Part shown: piece by piece, positions 53,858 through 61,459 of the stretch
Numbering within the stretch: position 1 is the first letter of the stretch
How the letters are laid out: every line of letters begins with the position of its first letter
DNA from: Denitratisoma oestradiolicum
GTDB lineage: Bacteria > Pseudomonadota > Gammaproteobacteria > Burkholderiales > Rhodocyclaceae
Length of the DNA: 64,000 nt
Reading direction: 5' to 3'
Assembly: GCF_902813185.1 (NCBI RefSeq)
Contig: NZ_LR778301.1
Span: 3,080,001 to 3,144,000 of the forward strand
The notes under the pieces: generated by a model
The model's input: only the letters and a program-made list of their open reading frames with translations
Told to the model about the DNA's origin: nothing
Database searches by the model: none
Program-made: the position numbers and the translations under genes

Positions 53858-54160
53858 ATGACGTTGACCAAGGCGGAACTGGCCGATCTGCTGTTCGAAA
53901 AAGTGGGCCTCAATAAGCGCGAGGCCAAGGATATGGTCGAGGCTTTCTTTGAGGAAGTGCGCAATGCGCTGGAAGTGGGAGATAGCGTGAAGCTTTCCGG
54001 TTTTGGCAATTTTCAATTGCGGGACAAACCCCAGCGCCCCGGACGCAATCCCAAGACCGGCGAAGAGATCCCCATCACCGCACGCCGGGTCGTGACCTTC
54101 CACGCCAGTCAAAAACTCAAGAGCGCCGTGGAGTCCGATCAGAATGGCAACCCCGCCTGA
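53858..54160 (+). CDS. ihfA: Integration host factor alpha subunit
   Basis: 100 residues of the HU/IHF fold: [22 protein letters not shown], and the beta-arm with [12 protein letters not shown]. Binds and bends DNA with IhfB. ATG 53858 has AAGGGGG just upstream and gives the usual length; the ATG at 53834 that overlaps the pheT stop would add eight residues. Conserved position after pheT. Confidence 0.94.
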   Translation: MTLTKAELADLLFEKVGLNKREAKDMVEAFFEEVRNALEVGDSVKLSGFGNFQLRDKPQRPGRNPKTGEEIPITARRVVTFHASQKLKSAVESDQNGNPA

Positions 54161-54500
54161 CCGGATAGAACTGCCGCCCATCCCCGCCAAGCGCTACTTC
54201 ACCATCGGTGAGGTGAGCGAGTTGTGCGGCGTCAAGCCCCATGTGCTGCGCTACTGGGAACAGGAGTTCACCCAGCTCAAGCCGGTCAAGCGGCGCGGCA
54301 ACCGGCGCTACTACCAGCACCACGAAGTGCTTCTGGTGCGGCGCATCCGCCAGTTGCTCTACGAGGAAGGCTTCACCATCAGTGGCGCCCGCAACCGGCT
54401 CGGCGAAGCCGACACGGCCCGGGCCGAGGCCAAGACCTCTGGCCAAGCCCAGCCCTTGCGTGCGGAACTCGAAGAGATCATCGAATTGTTGCGTGTCTGA
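54144..54500 (+). CDS. MerR-family regulator
   Basis: 118 residues. A MerR-type winged helix: [22 protein letters not shown] near 18-38 and R-R-Y-Y-Q-H-H-E-V near 54, then a dimer helix. It lacks a metal-binding C-terminal domain. It overlaps ihfA by 17 bp and is found after ihfA in many betaproteobacteria, before the tRNA-Pro gene. Target unknown. Confidence 0.85.
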   Translation: MATPPDRIELPPIPAKRYFTIGEVSELCGVKPHVLRYWEQEFTQLKPVKRRGNRRYYQHHEVLLVRRIRQLLYEEGFTISGARNRLGEADTARAEAKTSGQAQPLRAELEEIIELLRV

Positions 54501-54534
54501 TCATTCCAGAATGTGTTTTTCCCGGGATCGCTGT

Positions 54535-54540
54535 TATAAT
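54535..54540 (+). promoter_or_regulatory. -10 element of the tRNA-Pro gene
   Basis: A perfect TATAAT, followed by the GC-rich discriminator GCGCGG, 12 bases before the tRNA. The -35 region (near 54512) matches the consensus poorly. The GC discriminator is typical of stable RNA promoters under stringent control. Confidence 0.7.
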
Positions 54541-54550
54541 GCGCGGCTTG

Positions 54551-54628
<78 letters not shown>

Positions 54629-54658
54629 TTAAATATCAAGCAGTCAGTTTCAACAGAG

Positions 54659-54682
54659 AGCCAGCCAAAAGCTGGCTTTTTT
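54659..54682 (+). terminator. Intrinsic terminator of tRNA-Pro
   Basis: AGCCAGC - CAAAA - GCTGGCT followed by six T, 30 bases after the tRNA. A textbook Rho-independent terminator. Confidence 0.92.
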
Positions 54683-54985
54683 GTTTTGCGGTACGGAATG
54701 GCAAACGCAGCCGTACCGCTGCGAATGTGCAATTGATTGCCTACTCTCGTGTATCGTTTGATGCTGGAGCACACGGAGTGCGGCCGTATAGTAGGATTCC
54801 GTCATTCGAAAAGCATGAAGCTAGGGAGGGCGGATGTCGATTTCCGTTGCGGCGACTGGAGGCGGTTGCGTATTCCGAAGGGGAGTAGTGACTCGAAATG
54901 CCCTTTGGTGCGTCCTGACACCTTCCTGGAACACGCCCGACTGTAATCTCCTTGGGCGGACTTTACGGGCCTTGGGGTGTGCCCG
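54683..54985. other. Gap between tRNA-Pro terminator and hsdR
   Basis: About 300 bp without a convincing gene. It holds an inverted repeat GCGGTACGG / CCGTACCGC (54688-54696 and 54711-54719, 14-bp spacer), one copy of the 14-bp island motif (54728-54741, one mismatch), and TATAGT at 54787-54792 as a possible -10 for hsdR without a good -35. Short reading frames here have no ribosome site. The inverted repeat could be an operator or an integrase arm site. Confidence 0.6.
54728..54741. repeat. Island motif copy 1 (TGCAATTGATTGCC)
   Basis: An inverted repeat TGCAAT-TG-ATTGCA with the last base changed. It lies between the tRNA terminator and hsdR. It shares the same core with three other sites in the island. 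Confidence 0.6.
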
Positions 54986-57664
54986 ATGATCGAATCCGAA
55001 TGGCAGACCCGCAAGCGCCGTATCGATACCCGGCTGCGTGCGCTTGGCTGGAAGATCACCCCGCATAAGCAGGGCATGGATACGTCCAAGCTGGGCGCTG
55101 TAGCCCTTGAGGAATATCCGACTGCCAATGGCCCCGCCGATTACGCGCTGTTCGTGCGCGGCCAATTTCTCGGCATCATCGAAGCCAAGAAGGTCACGGT
55201 CAATCCGCAGAACGTCCTGGAGCAAGCCAAACGGTATGCCCTCGGGGCCATCGATGGGCCGGGAAATTGGGATGGTTACCGCGTGCCGTTCCTGTACGCC
55301 AGCAACGGAGAACTTATCTGGCATCTCGACACAAGAGGCCACAAGCGTATCTCCCGGCAGATTTCCGATTACCACACGCCTGCCGCCCTGACCGAGTTTT
55401 TCAAGCGCGAAATCGCACAGGCATTCGACTGGTTCCTCGACACGCCGATTGACCATATCACCCGCTTGCGCCCTTACCAGCAGCAGTCCATTTTCTGCGC
55501 CGAGAAAGCGATCATGGACGGACGACGGCAGATGTTGCTGGCGCTGGCCACCGGCACGGGCAAGACCTTCCTCACGGTAGCGATGATCTACCGCCTGCTC
55601 GAATCCAAGGCCGCCAAGCGCATTCTGTTCCTCGTGGATCGCAAAGCTCTGGCCGCACAGTCGGTGCGGGAGTTTGCAGCCTTCACCACGCCAAGGGGCA
55701 ACAAGTTCAATCAGGAGTACGAGGTCTATAGCCAGCGGTTCCAGCGCGAGGACTTCGGCGACGATCAGCCCTTCGATCCCAAGGTACTGCCTGAAGCTTA
55801 TCTCGCTGCCTCGGACGAGTCGCATACCTTTCTGTACGTCTCGACCATCCAGCGGATGACTATCAACCTGTTTGGCAGGGAAGGCGCGTTCCCGCAGGAC
55901 GGCAACGACCCAGAGATGGAAGACGACGCGGGCAAGCTCGACATCCCGATCCACGCCTTCGACATCATCATCGCCGACGAATGCCACCGGGGCTACACGT
56001 CATCGGAAACCGCAATCTGGCGACAGACACTCCAGTATTTCGACGCCATCAAGATTGGTCTGACCGCTACTCCTGCCGCCCATACCGTGGCCTTCTTCGG
56101 CGAGCCGATCTTCCGCTATACCGTCGAGCAGGCCGTACAGGAAGGCTATCTCGTCGATTACGATGCCGTATCCATCCACTCCGATGTTCGGCTCAACGGC
56201 GCATTCCTCAAGCCCGGCGAGTCCGTGGGCATGGTCGATACCACCACGGGCGAGGAAGTCTTCGACCAGCTTGAAGACGAACGGCAATTCTCTTCCACCG
56301 AGATCGAACAGAAGATCACCGCGCCGGAGTCGAACCGCAAGATTATCCAAGAGATCGCCAAGTACGCCTACGAGCATGAGGAGCGTACCGGTCATTTCCC
56401 GAAAATCCTGATCTTCGCCGTCAATGATCTTCCCCACACGTCGCATTCCGACCAACTGGTGCGAATCTGCCGCGAGGTATTCAATCAGGGCGACGAGTTC
56501 GTACAGAAGATCACGGGCAACCCCAACGTGGATCGCCCATTGCAGCGCATCCGCGAGTTCCGTAACCGCCCCAATCCCAAGGTTGTGGTATCGGTCGATA
56601 TGCTCACCACGGGCGTCGATATTCCGGCGCTGGAGTTCATCGTATTCCTGCGTCCGGTGAAGTCCCGCATCCTCTGGGAGCAGATGCTGGGGCGCGGCAC
56701 CCGCCGCTGCCCGGAGATCAACAAAACGCACTTCACGATCTTCGATTGCTTCGGCGGCACCCTGATCGAATACTTCAAGGACGCATCGGCCTTCAAGGTC
56801 GAATCCTTGCAGAAGGAAGCCGTGCCGTTGGCCCAGGTGATTGAGAACATCTGGAACAACGTGGATCGGGACTACAACGTCAAAGTCCTGGTTCGCCGCC
56901 TGCAACGCATCGAGAAGGACATGAGCGGCGAGGCCCGGCAGCAGTTCGCTCAGTACATCGAAGACGGAGACATGGGACGCTTCGCCGCCAGCCTGCCGAA
57001 GCGGATCAAGGAAGATTTCACGGCCACGCTGAAACTGTTGCGCGATCCGGCATTCCAAGACCTGCTGCTCAACTACCCCCGTGCCAAGCGCAGTTTTCTC
57101 GTTGGCTATGAGATCGGCGACAACGTCACTTCCGAATGGAAATTCCGTGTCGAAGAGGAATATCTCAAGCCAGAGGACTACTTGACCCGGTTCGCCACTT
57201 TCATTCAGGCCAAGCAATCCGAGATCGAAGCCCTGCAAGTCCTGATGAGCCGCCCGCAGGACTGGCGCACCGACGTACTGGATGGTTTGCGCCAGAAGCT
57301 CCGATCTGCCAGCTTCGATGAGCGCGACCTACAGAAGGCATCGGAACTTGTTCATCACCGGCTGGCCGATATCATCTCCCTGGTTAAGCATGCCGCCAAG
57401 GACGCATCGCCGATCTATACCGCCGAGGAGCGGGTAGATCATGCCATGACCCAGTTGCTGGCACAGAATCAGTTCTCCGATGAGCAACTCCAGTGGCTAC
57501 AGTTGATCCGTGAACATCTGATCAAGAACCTCACCATCGAGCTTGACGACTTCGACGCCCCGATCTTCTTTCAGCGGGGCGGGCTGGGCAAGGCCAAAAA
57601 GGTCTTCGCCGGGGAATTGGCTCCGCTGCTCCAGCGGATCAACGAGGCGCTGGCGTCGATCTAA
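54986..57664 (+). CDS. hsdR: Type I restriction enzyme R subunit (HsdR)
   Basis: 892 residues of the EcoEI-like HsdR type. The N-terminal nuclease has D52 and E66-A-K68 (PD-(D/E)xK). The SF2 motor has A-T-G-T-G-K-T at 188-194, D-E-C-H at 331-334 and L-T-A-T-P, then the second RecA-like domain with S-V-D-M-L-T-T-G-V-D-I and R-G-T-R-R, and a C-terminal helical domain binding the methylase. Translocates and cuts unmodified DNA. ATG 54986 has GGGGTG upstream; GTG 54977 is in frame. Base composition is less GC-rich than the upstream operon. Confidence 0.94.
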   Translation: MIESEWQTRKRRIDTRLRALGWKITPHKQGMDTSKLGAVALEEYPTANGPADYALFVRGQFLGIIEAKKVTVNPQNVLEQAKRYALGAIDGPGNWDGYRVPFLYASNGELIWHLDTRGHKRISRQISDYHTPAALTEFFKREIAQAFDWFLDTPIDHITRLRPYQQQSIFCAEKAIMDGRRQMLLALATGTGKTFLTVAMIYRLLESKAAKRILFLVDRKALAAQSVREFAAFTTPRGNKFNQEYEVYSQRFQREDFGDDQPFDPKVLPEAYLAASDESHTFLYVSTIQRMTINLFGREGAFPQDGNDPEMEDDAGKLDIPIHAFDIIIADECHRGYTSSETAIWRQTLQYFDAIKIGLTATPAAHTVAFFGEPIFRYTVEQAVQEGYLVDYDAVSIHSDVRLNGAFLKPGESVGMVDTTTGEEVFDQLEDERQFSSTEIEQKITAPESNRKIIQEIAKYAYEHEERTGHFPKILIFAVNDLPHTSHSDQLVRICREVFNQGDEFVQKITGNPNVDRPLQRIREFRNRPNPKVVVSVDMLTTGVDIPALEFIVFLRPVKSRILWEQMLGRGTRRCPEINKTHFTIFDCFGGTLIEYFKDASAFKVESLQKEAVPLAQVIENIWNNVDRDYNVKVLVRRLQRIEKDMSGEARQQFAQYIEDGDMGRFAASLPKRIKEDFTATLKLLRDPAFQDLLLNYPRAKRSFLVGYEIGDNVTSEWKFRVEEEYLKPEDYLTRFATFIQAKQSEIEALQVLMSRPQDWRTDVLDGLRQKLRSASFDERDLQKASELVHHRLADIISLVKHAAKDASPIYTAEERVDHAMTQLLAQNQFSDEQLQWLQLIREHLIKNLTIELDDFDAPIFFQRGGLGKAKKVFAGELAPLLQRINEALASI

Positions 57665-57681
57665 CGCGGGGACTCTCGCCG

Positions 57682-57695
57682 TTGCAATTGATTGC
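57682..57695. repeat. Island motif copy 2 (TGCAATTGATTGCA)
   Basis: An exact copy of the 14-bp motif, 17 bases after the hsdR stop and about 95 bases before the antitoxin gene. Arms TGCAAT and ATTGCA. Confidence 0.65.
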
Positions 57696-57762
57696 ACTGA
57701 ACAGGCATGGCGTCCTCGGAAATCGAGGCTATCTATATGCGCCATTTTTGCGTAAAATAGTC

Positions 57763-57772
57763 GCCATATGGC
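57763..57772. promoter_or_regulatory. Probable operator of the toxin-antitoxin operon
   Basis: GCCATATGGC is a perfect 10-bp palindrome 18 bases before the antitoxin ATG. GCCAT is also present 22 bases upstream. TAAAAT at 57753-57758 is a -10 candidate. Antitoxins of this class commonly repress their own promoter, and this is the best site for it. Confidence 0.5.
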
Positions 57773-57790
57773 AAACAATGGAGTGGGGTC

Positions 57791-58243
57791 ATGAGCACAG
57801 CGGCAATTGCACATCCTGTTCTCTCGGTTGAATCCCTACTCGGCGGCAAGCGGGTTTTGCAGGCCAAACCCCGTACTTCTCTTGATTGGGTAGCGGTCAT
57901 TCGTCAGGGCATTTCGTCGGCAGCGGTAGATGCGCTGGCCAAGACCATTCGCGTCACCCAATCCGAGCTTGCCGTGGCCCTGGGCATCCCGGAGCGCACC
58001 CTGGCACGGCGCAAGAAGGAAGGCACCCTCAACAGCGAGGAGTCGGCCAAGCTGGTGCGGTTAGCTCGTGTTGTCGAGCAGGCCGAGGAAGTCTTTGAAG
58101 ACCTGAATGTCTCCCTCGACTGGTTGAAGTCCCCCAACGCCGCGCTAGCCGGCGCAACCCCGCTATCTCTTCTGGATACCGACATCGGCGCGGAAAGCGT
58201 CATGGACACGCTGGGCCGCATCGAGCACGGCGTTTTTGCCTGA
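57791..58243 (+). CDS. Xre/MbcA/ParS-type antitoxin
   Basis: 150 residues. An N-terminal helix-turn-helix-like domain (V-T-Q-S-E-L-A-V-A-L-G-I-P-E-R-T-L-A-R-R-K near 57-77) is followed by the DUF2384 toxin-binding domain (A-E-E-V-F-E-D; W-L-K-S-P-N-A-A-L-A-G near 118; P-L-S-L-L-D-T near 128). It neutralises the RES toxin encoded next and likely represses the operon. Its stop overlaps the toxin start by one base (TGATG). Confidence 0.92.
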   Translation: MSTAAIAHPVLSVESLLGGKRVLQAKPRTSLDWVAVIRQGISSAAVDALAKTIRVTQSELAVALGIPERTLARRKKEGTLNSEESAKLVRLARVVEQAEEVFEDLNVSLDWLKSPNAALAGATPLSLLDTDIGAESVMDTLGRIEHGVFA

Positions 58244-58713
58244 TGACCGTCGTCTGGCGGCTGCTCACCGCCCGGTTCGCGCAACCCAAGGAAAGCGCGT
58301 TCTCCGGCGAGGGTGCCCGGCTGTATGGCGGGCGCTGGAACGGCAAGGGCGTGCCGATGGTGTACACCTCAGGCAGCCAGTCCCTGGCAGTGCTGGAAAT
58401 ATTGGTGCAGGACGAGCCGCTGCGGGCGCGGTACGTCATGATCCCCGCCACCCTGCCGAAGAACATGAAGATCGAACGAATCACGCCCGAGCAGCTTCCC
58501 GCCGACTGGCGCAGTCTCGCCGCACGGGAACAGTTGCAGGCCATCGGCACCTATTGGGCCAAGCGCCGGTCGAGTGCGGTGCTGGCCGTACCCAGCGCCA
58601 TCATTCCCTCCGAAACCAATTACCTGCTCAATCCGCTGCATCCCTCTTTCGCCAAGATCGAGATCGGTGAGCCGCAGGACTTCATCACCGACTTGAGATT
58701 GATCCGAAAATGA
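58243..58713 (+). CDS. RES-domain toxin (NAD+-degrading family)
   Basis: 156 residues. RES fold with Y-G-G-R-W-N-G-K-G near 30 (Arg), A-V-L-E-I-L-V near 52 (Glu) and V-P-S-A-I-I-P-S-E-T-N-Y near 118 (Ser): the three residues that name the family. N-P-L-H-P-S-F is also kept. Characterised members deplete cellular NAD+. All signature residues are present, so it should be active. Its end overlaps hsdM by four bases, an unusual link to the RM system. Confidence 0.92.
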   Translation: MTVVWRLLTARFAQPKESAFSGEGARLYGGRWNGKGVPMVYTSGSQSLAVLEILVQDEPLRARYVMIPATLPKNMKIERITPEQLPADWRSLAAREQLQAIGTYWAKRRSSAVLAVPSAIIPSETNYLLNPLHPSFAKIEIGEPQDFITDLRLIRK

Positions 58714-60125
58714 GCGACATCGTCAATAAGCTCTGGGGGTTCTGCAACACCCTGCGTCACGATGGGGTCGATTACGGCGACTACATCGAACAACTGACCT
58801 ACCTGCTGTTCCTGAAGATGGCGGAAGAGCGGGATGTGGCCGTCCCCAAGGGTTGCGATTGGGCCACGCTCAAGGGCTATTCCGGCAATGCCCTGACCGA
58901 ACACTACGGCGAGATCGTCCGCAAGCTGCGCGAAGCCGAGGGCCTGCTGGGCGACATCTTCGCCCAGGCGATGCCGCGCTTCAATAACCCTGTGAATCTC
59001 AAGCGCCTCGTCACCATGATCGACGAGGAAGACTGGTCGTCGATGGACGTGGACGTGAAGGGCGCGGCCTTCGAGGGACTGCTGGAGCGGGCAGCCAGCG
59101 AGGGCAAGAAGGGGGCGGGGCAGTTTTTTACTCCGCGCCCGCTGGTGCAGAGCATCGTTCGGGTGATGAAGCCAGACCCCCGCGTTGCAATTGGTTGCAG
59201 GATCGCCGACCCGGCCTGCGGCACCGGAGGCTTCCTCATGGCGGCCTACGAATGGCTGCTGGAGGAAACGAAAGGCGCATTGGAGCGCAAGGACATCAAG
59301 CGCATCCGCGAAAAAACCTACTTCGGCCAGGAACTCGTTGCCCGGCCGCGCCGCCTTGCGCTGATGAACCTGTTCCTGCACGGCCTGCAACCGCAGATTT
59401 ACCTGGGCGACACCATCTACGAACCCGACCGGGGCGAACGCTACGACGTGATCCTGACCAATCCGCCCTTCGGCACCAAGGGCGCCAACCAGGCCCCGGA
59501 GCGCGAGGATTTCACGGTCGAAACCAGCAACAAGCAACTCAACTTCGTCCAGCACATCCTGACCATCCTCAAGCCCGGTGGCCGCGCTGCCGTGGTGCTG
59601 CCCGACAACTGCCTGTTCGAGGACAAGGCGGGCGAGGTGTTCGAGATCGTCATGCAGGACTGCAACGTGCATACGATCCTGCGCCTGCCGCGTGGCACCT
59701 TCACCCCGTACTCGCAGGGCGTTAAGGCCAACGTGGTGTTCTTCCAGAAGGGCATGCCGACCGAGAACGTCTGGATATTCGACGGCCGGGCCAACGTGCC
59801 GGGAGTGACCAAGAAATCCCGACCTCTGACCGCGCAGCACTTCACCGAATTCGAGGCATGCTACGGCAACGACCCCAACGGGCGCAGCAAGCGCAGGGAT
59901 CAGGGCGAGGCCGGTCGCTTCCGCAAGTTTCACATCTCCGATGTCAAGGAGCGCGGCTACAAACTCGACATCACCTGGCTCAAGGACGAATCGCTGGAAG
60001 ATGCCGACGACCTGCCGGAACCCGAAGTGCTGGCGGCGGAGGCCATCGCCGAACTGGAGGCGGCGGTCGATGGGCTGCGGGAAGTGCTGGCGATGATCGA
60101 GACTGCCGAGGAAGAGCTTGTATGA
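58710..60125 (+). CDS. hsdM: Type I DNA methyltransferase M subunit (HsdM)
   Basis: 471 residues. N-terminal helical domain, then the N6-adenine methylase with D-P-A-C-G-T-G-G-F at 167-175 (AdoMet) and L-T-N-P-P-F at 249-254 (catalysis). Before the first motif the sequence P-D-P-R is followed by V-A-I-G-C-R-I-A, a few residues longer than I expect, and its DNA carries a copy of the island motif. Modifies host DNA with HsdS. Starts in the stop of the toxin gene and ends in the start of hsdS (both ATGA). Confidence 0.95.
   Translation: MSDIVNKLWGFCNTLRHDGVDYGDYIEQLTYLLFLKMAEERDVAVPKGCDWATLKGYSGNALTEHYGEIVRKLREAEGLLGDIFAQAMPRFNNPVNLKRLVTMIDEEDWSSMDVDVKGAAFEGLLERAASEGKKGAGQFFTPRPLVQSIVRVMKPDPRVAIGCRIADPACGTGGFLMAAYEWLLEETKGALERKDIKRIREKTYFGQELVARPRRLALMNLFLHGLQPQIYLGDTIYEPDRGERYDVILTNPPFGTKGANQAPEREDFTVETSNKQLNFVQHILTILKPGGRAAVVLPDNCLFEDKAGEVFEIVMQDCNVHTILRLPRGTFTPYSQGVKANVVFFQKGMPTENVWIFDGRANVPGVTKKSRPLTAQHFTEFEACYGNDPNGRSKRRDQGEAGRFRKFHISDVKERGYKLDITWLKDESLEDADDLPEPEVLAAEAIAELEAAVDGLREVLAMIETAEEELV
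59186..59199. repeat. Island motif copy 3 (TGCAATTGGTTGCA) inside hsdM
   Basis: One base differs from the exact motif. It lies in the codons for V-A-I-G-C, just before the AdoMet motif, where the protein seems slightly longer than usual. Confidence 0.55.
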
Positions 60126-61459
60126 CCTGGCAAGTGGCTACGCTTGGCGATCTGTTCGATCTGAAATACGGGAAATCCTTGCCCGAGCGTAACCGCATGA
60201 GCGCAGGAACGGTTCCGGTATATGGGTCGAATGGGGTTGTTGGTCATCATGACAAGGCAATTACGTCCGGCCCAACGATCATTGTCGGTCGCAAAGGGTC
60301 GGCAGGACGAGTCGCATATTCTGAAACGCCATGCTGGCCGATTGATACAACCTACTTCATCGACGATTTCGGTGAATCCCACGACTCCCGATTCTGGGCA
60401 TACCAGTTCACGTCGCTGCGGTTGGACGAATTTGAAAAATCGTCTGCCATTCCAGGTTTGAACCGTGATGATGCTTACACACGGGAGTGCGTCTTCCCCG
60501 GACTCGACGAGCAGCATCGAATTGCCAAAAAGCTCGACCACATAGCGGTTCACCTCGACGACATACGCACCCGGCTCGAAACCATTCCGGCAATCATCAA
60601 ACGCTTCCGCATGTCAGTGCTGGCTGCGGCATGCTCGGGAAGGCTGACAGCCGATTGGCGGCGAGGAAATCCAGTTGTCACGGAGAGTCAGGAGTGGGTT
60701 CGGCGGCTAATCGAGAGCCGGAAGAAGCGGTTTTTACAACAACAGGCAAAAGCTCTTGCCGAGGGAAAAAGAGCACCGAGACAACCTGTGATACCTGACC
60801 AGCTTATTGAAGTGAATGACCTACCTTCGTCTTGGAGCGAATGCCCTCTCGCTACACTTTTCTCGGTAGAGACTGGGGGTACTCCAAGTCGAAAAAATGA
60901 AAGCTACTGGCAGGATGGCAATATTCCGTGGGTCAAGACGGGCGAAGTTCAGAACTGCGACATCTTCGACGCAGAAGAGCACATTACGTCGTTGGCGCTT
61001 ACCGAGTCAAATGCAAAGGTATTTCCTGCTGAGACGCTTTTAATCGCAATGTACGGAGAGGGAAAGACGCGAGGGCAGGTCGGGAGGTTGAAGATCCCTG
61101 CCGCAACCAATCAGGCGTGTGCAGCCCTCGTGAATGAAGACCTGGGGGAGGTTGCACGCAGCTATGCGTATTATTTCTGCCTCGGTCAGTACCAGAAGCT
61201 CAGAGATGACTCGGTAGGTGGAAACCAGCCAAACCTAAATCTCGACAAAGTGAAGAATTGGATAGTTGCGGTTCCACCGCCGGAAGAGCAGACGGAAATT
61301 GTTCGCCGCGTTGGGGCGATGTTCAAACAGGCTGACGCTATCGAGACCCGCTACCGCAAGGCCAAGACCTTCACCAATAAACTGATGCCATCCGTGCTTG
61401 CCAAAGCGTTCCGGGGCGAGCTGGTTGAACAGGGCGGGGAGGAAGTTCAGCATGGCTGA
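60122..61459 (+). CDS. hsdS: Type I specificity subunit (HsdS)
   Basis: 445 residues with two target recognition domains, each followed by a helical spacer. TRD1 (about 1-140) has V-P-V-Y-G-S-N-G and I-I-V-G-R-K-G-S-A-G. The first spacer is near 145-215. TRD2 (about 235-400) has G-G-T-P-S-R-K and I-P-W-V-K-T-G-E, and the second spacer runs to the end (P-P-P-E-E-Q-T-E-I-V). Sets the DNA sequence recognised. Its coding DNA is more AT-rich than hsdM, as is usual for exchanged hsdS genes. Four-base overlap with hsdM, eight-base overlap with the next gene. Confidence 0.93.
   Translation: MTWQVATLGDLFDLKYGKSLPERNRMSAGTVPVYGSNGVVGHHDKAITSGPTIIVGRKGSAGRVAYSETPCWPIDTTYFIDDFGESHDSRFWAYQFTSLRLDEFEKSSAIPGLNRDDAYTRECVFPGLDEQHRIAKKLDHIAVHLDDIRTRLETIPAIIKRFRMSVLAAACSGRLTADWRRGNPVVTESQEWVRRLIESRKKRFLQQQAKALAEGKRAPRQPVIPDQLIEVNDLPSSWSECPLATLFSVETGGTPSRKNESYWQDGNIPWVKTGEVQNCDIFDAEEHITSLALTESNAKVFPAETLLIAMYGEGKTRGQVGRLKIPAATNQACAALVNEDLGEVARSYAYYFCLGQYQKLRDDSVGGNQPNLNLDKVKNWIVAVPPPEEQTEIVRRVGAMFKQADAIETRYRKAKTFTNKLMPSVLAKAFRGELVEQGGEEVQHG

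Noticed and set aside
54737..54946. A 69-codon ORF upstream of hsdR
   Set aside because: No ribosome site, no recognisable sequence, and it ends before the hsdR start without coupling.
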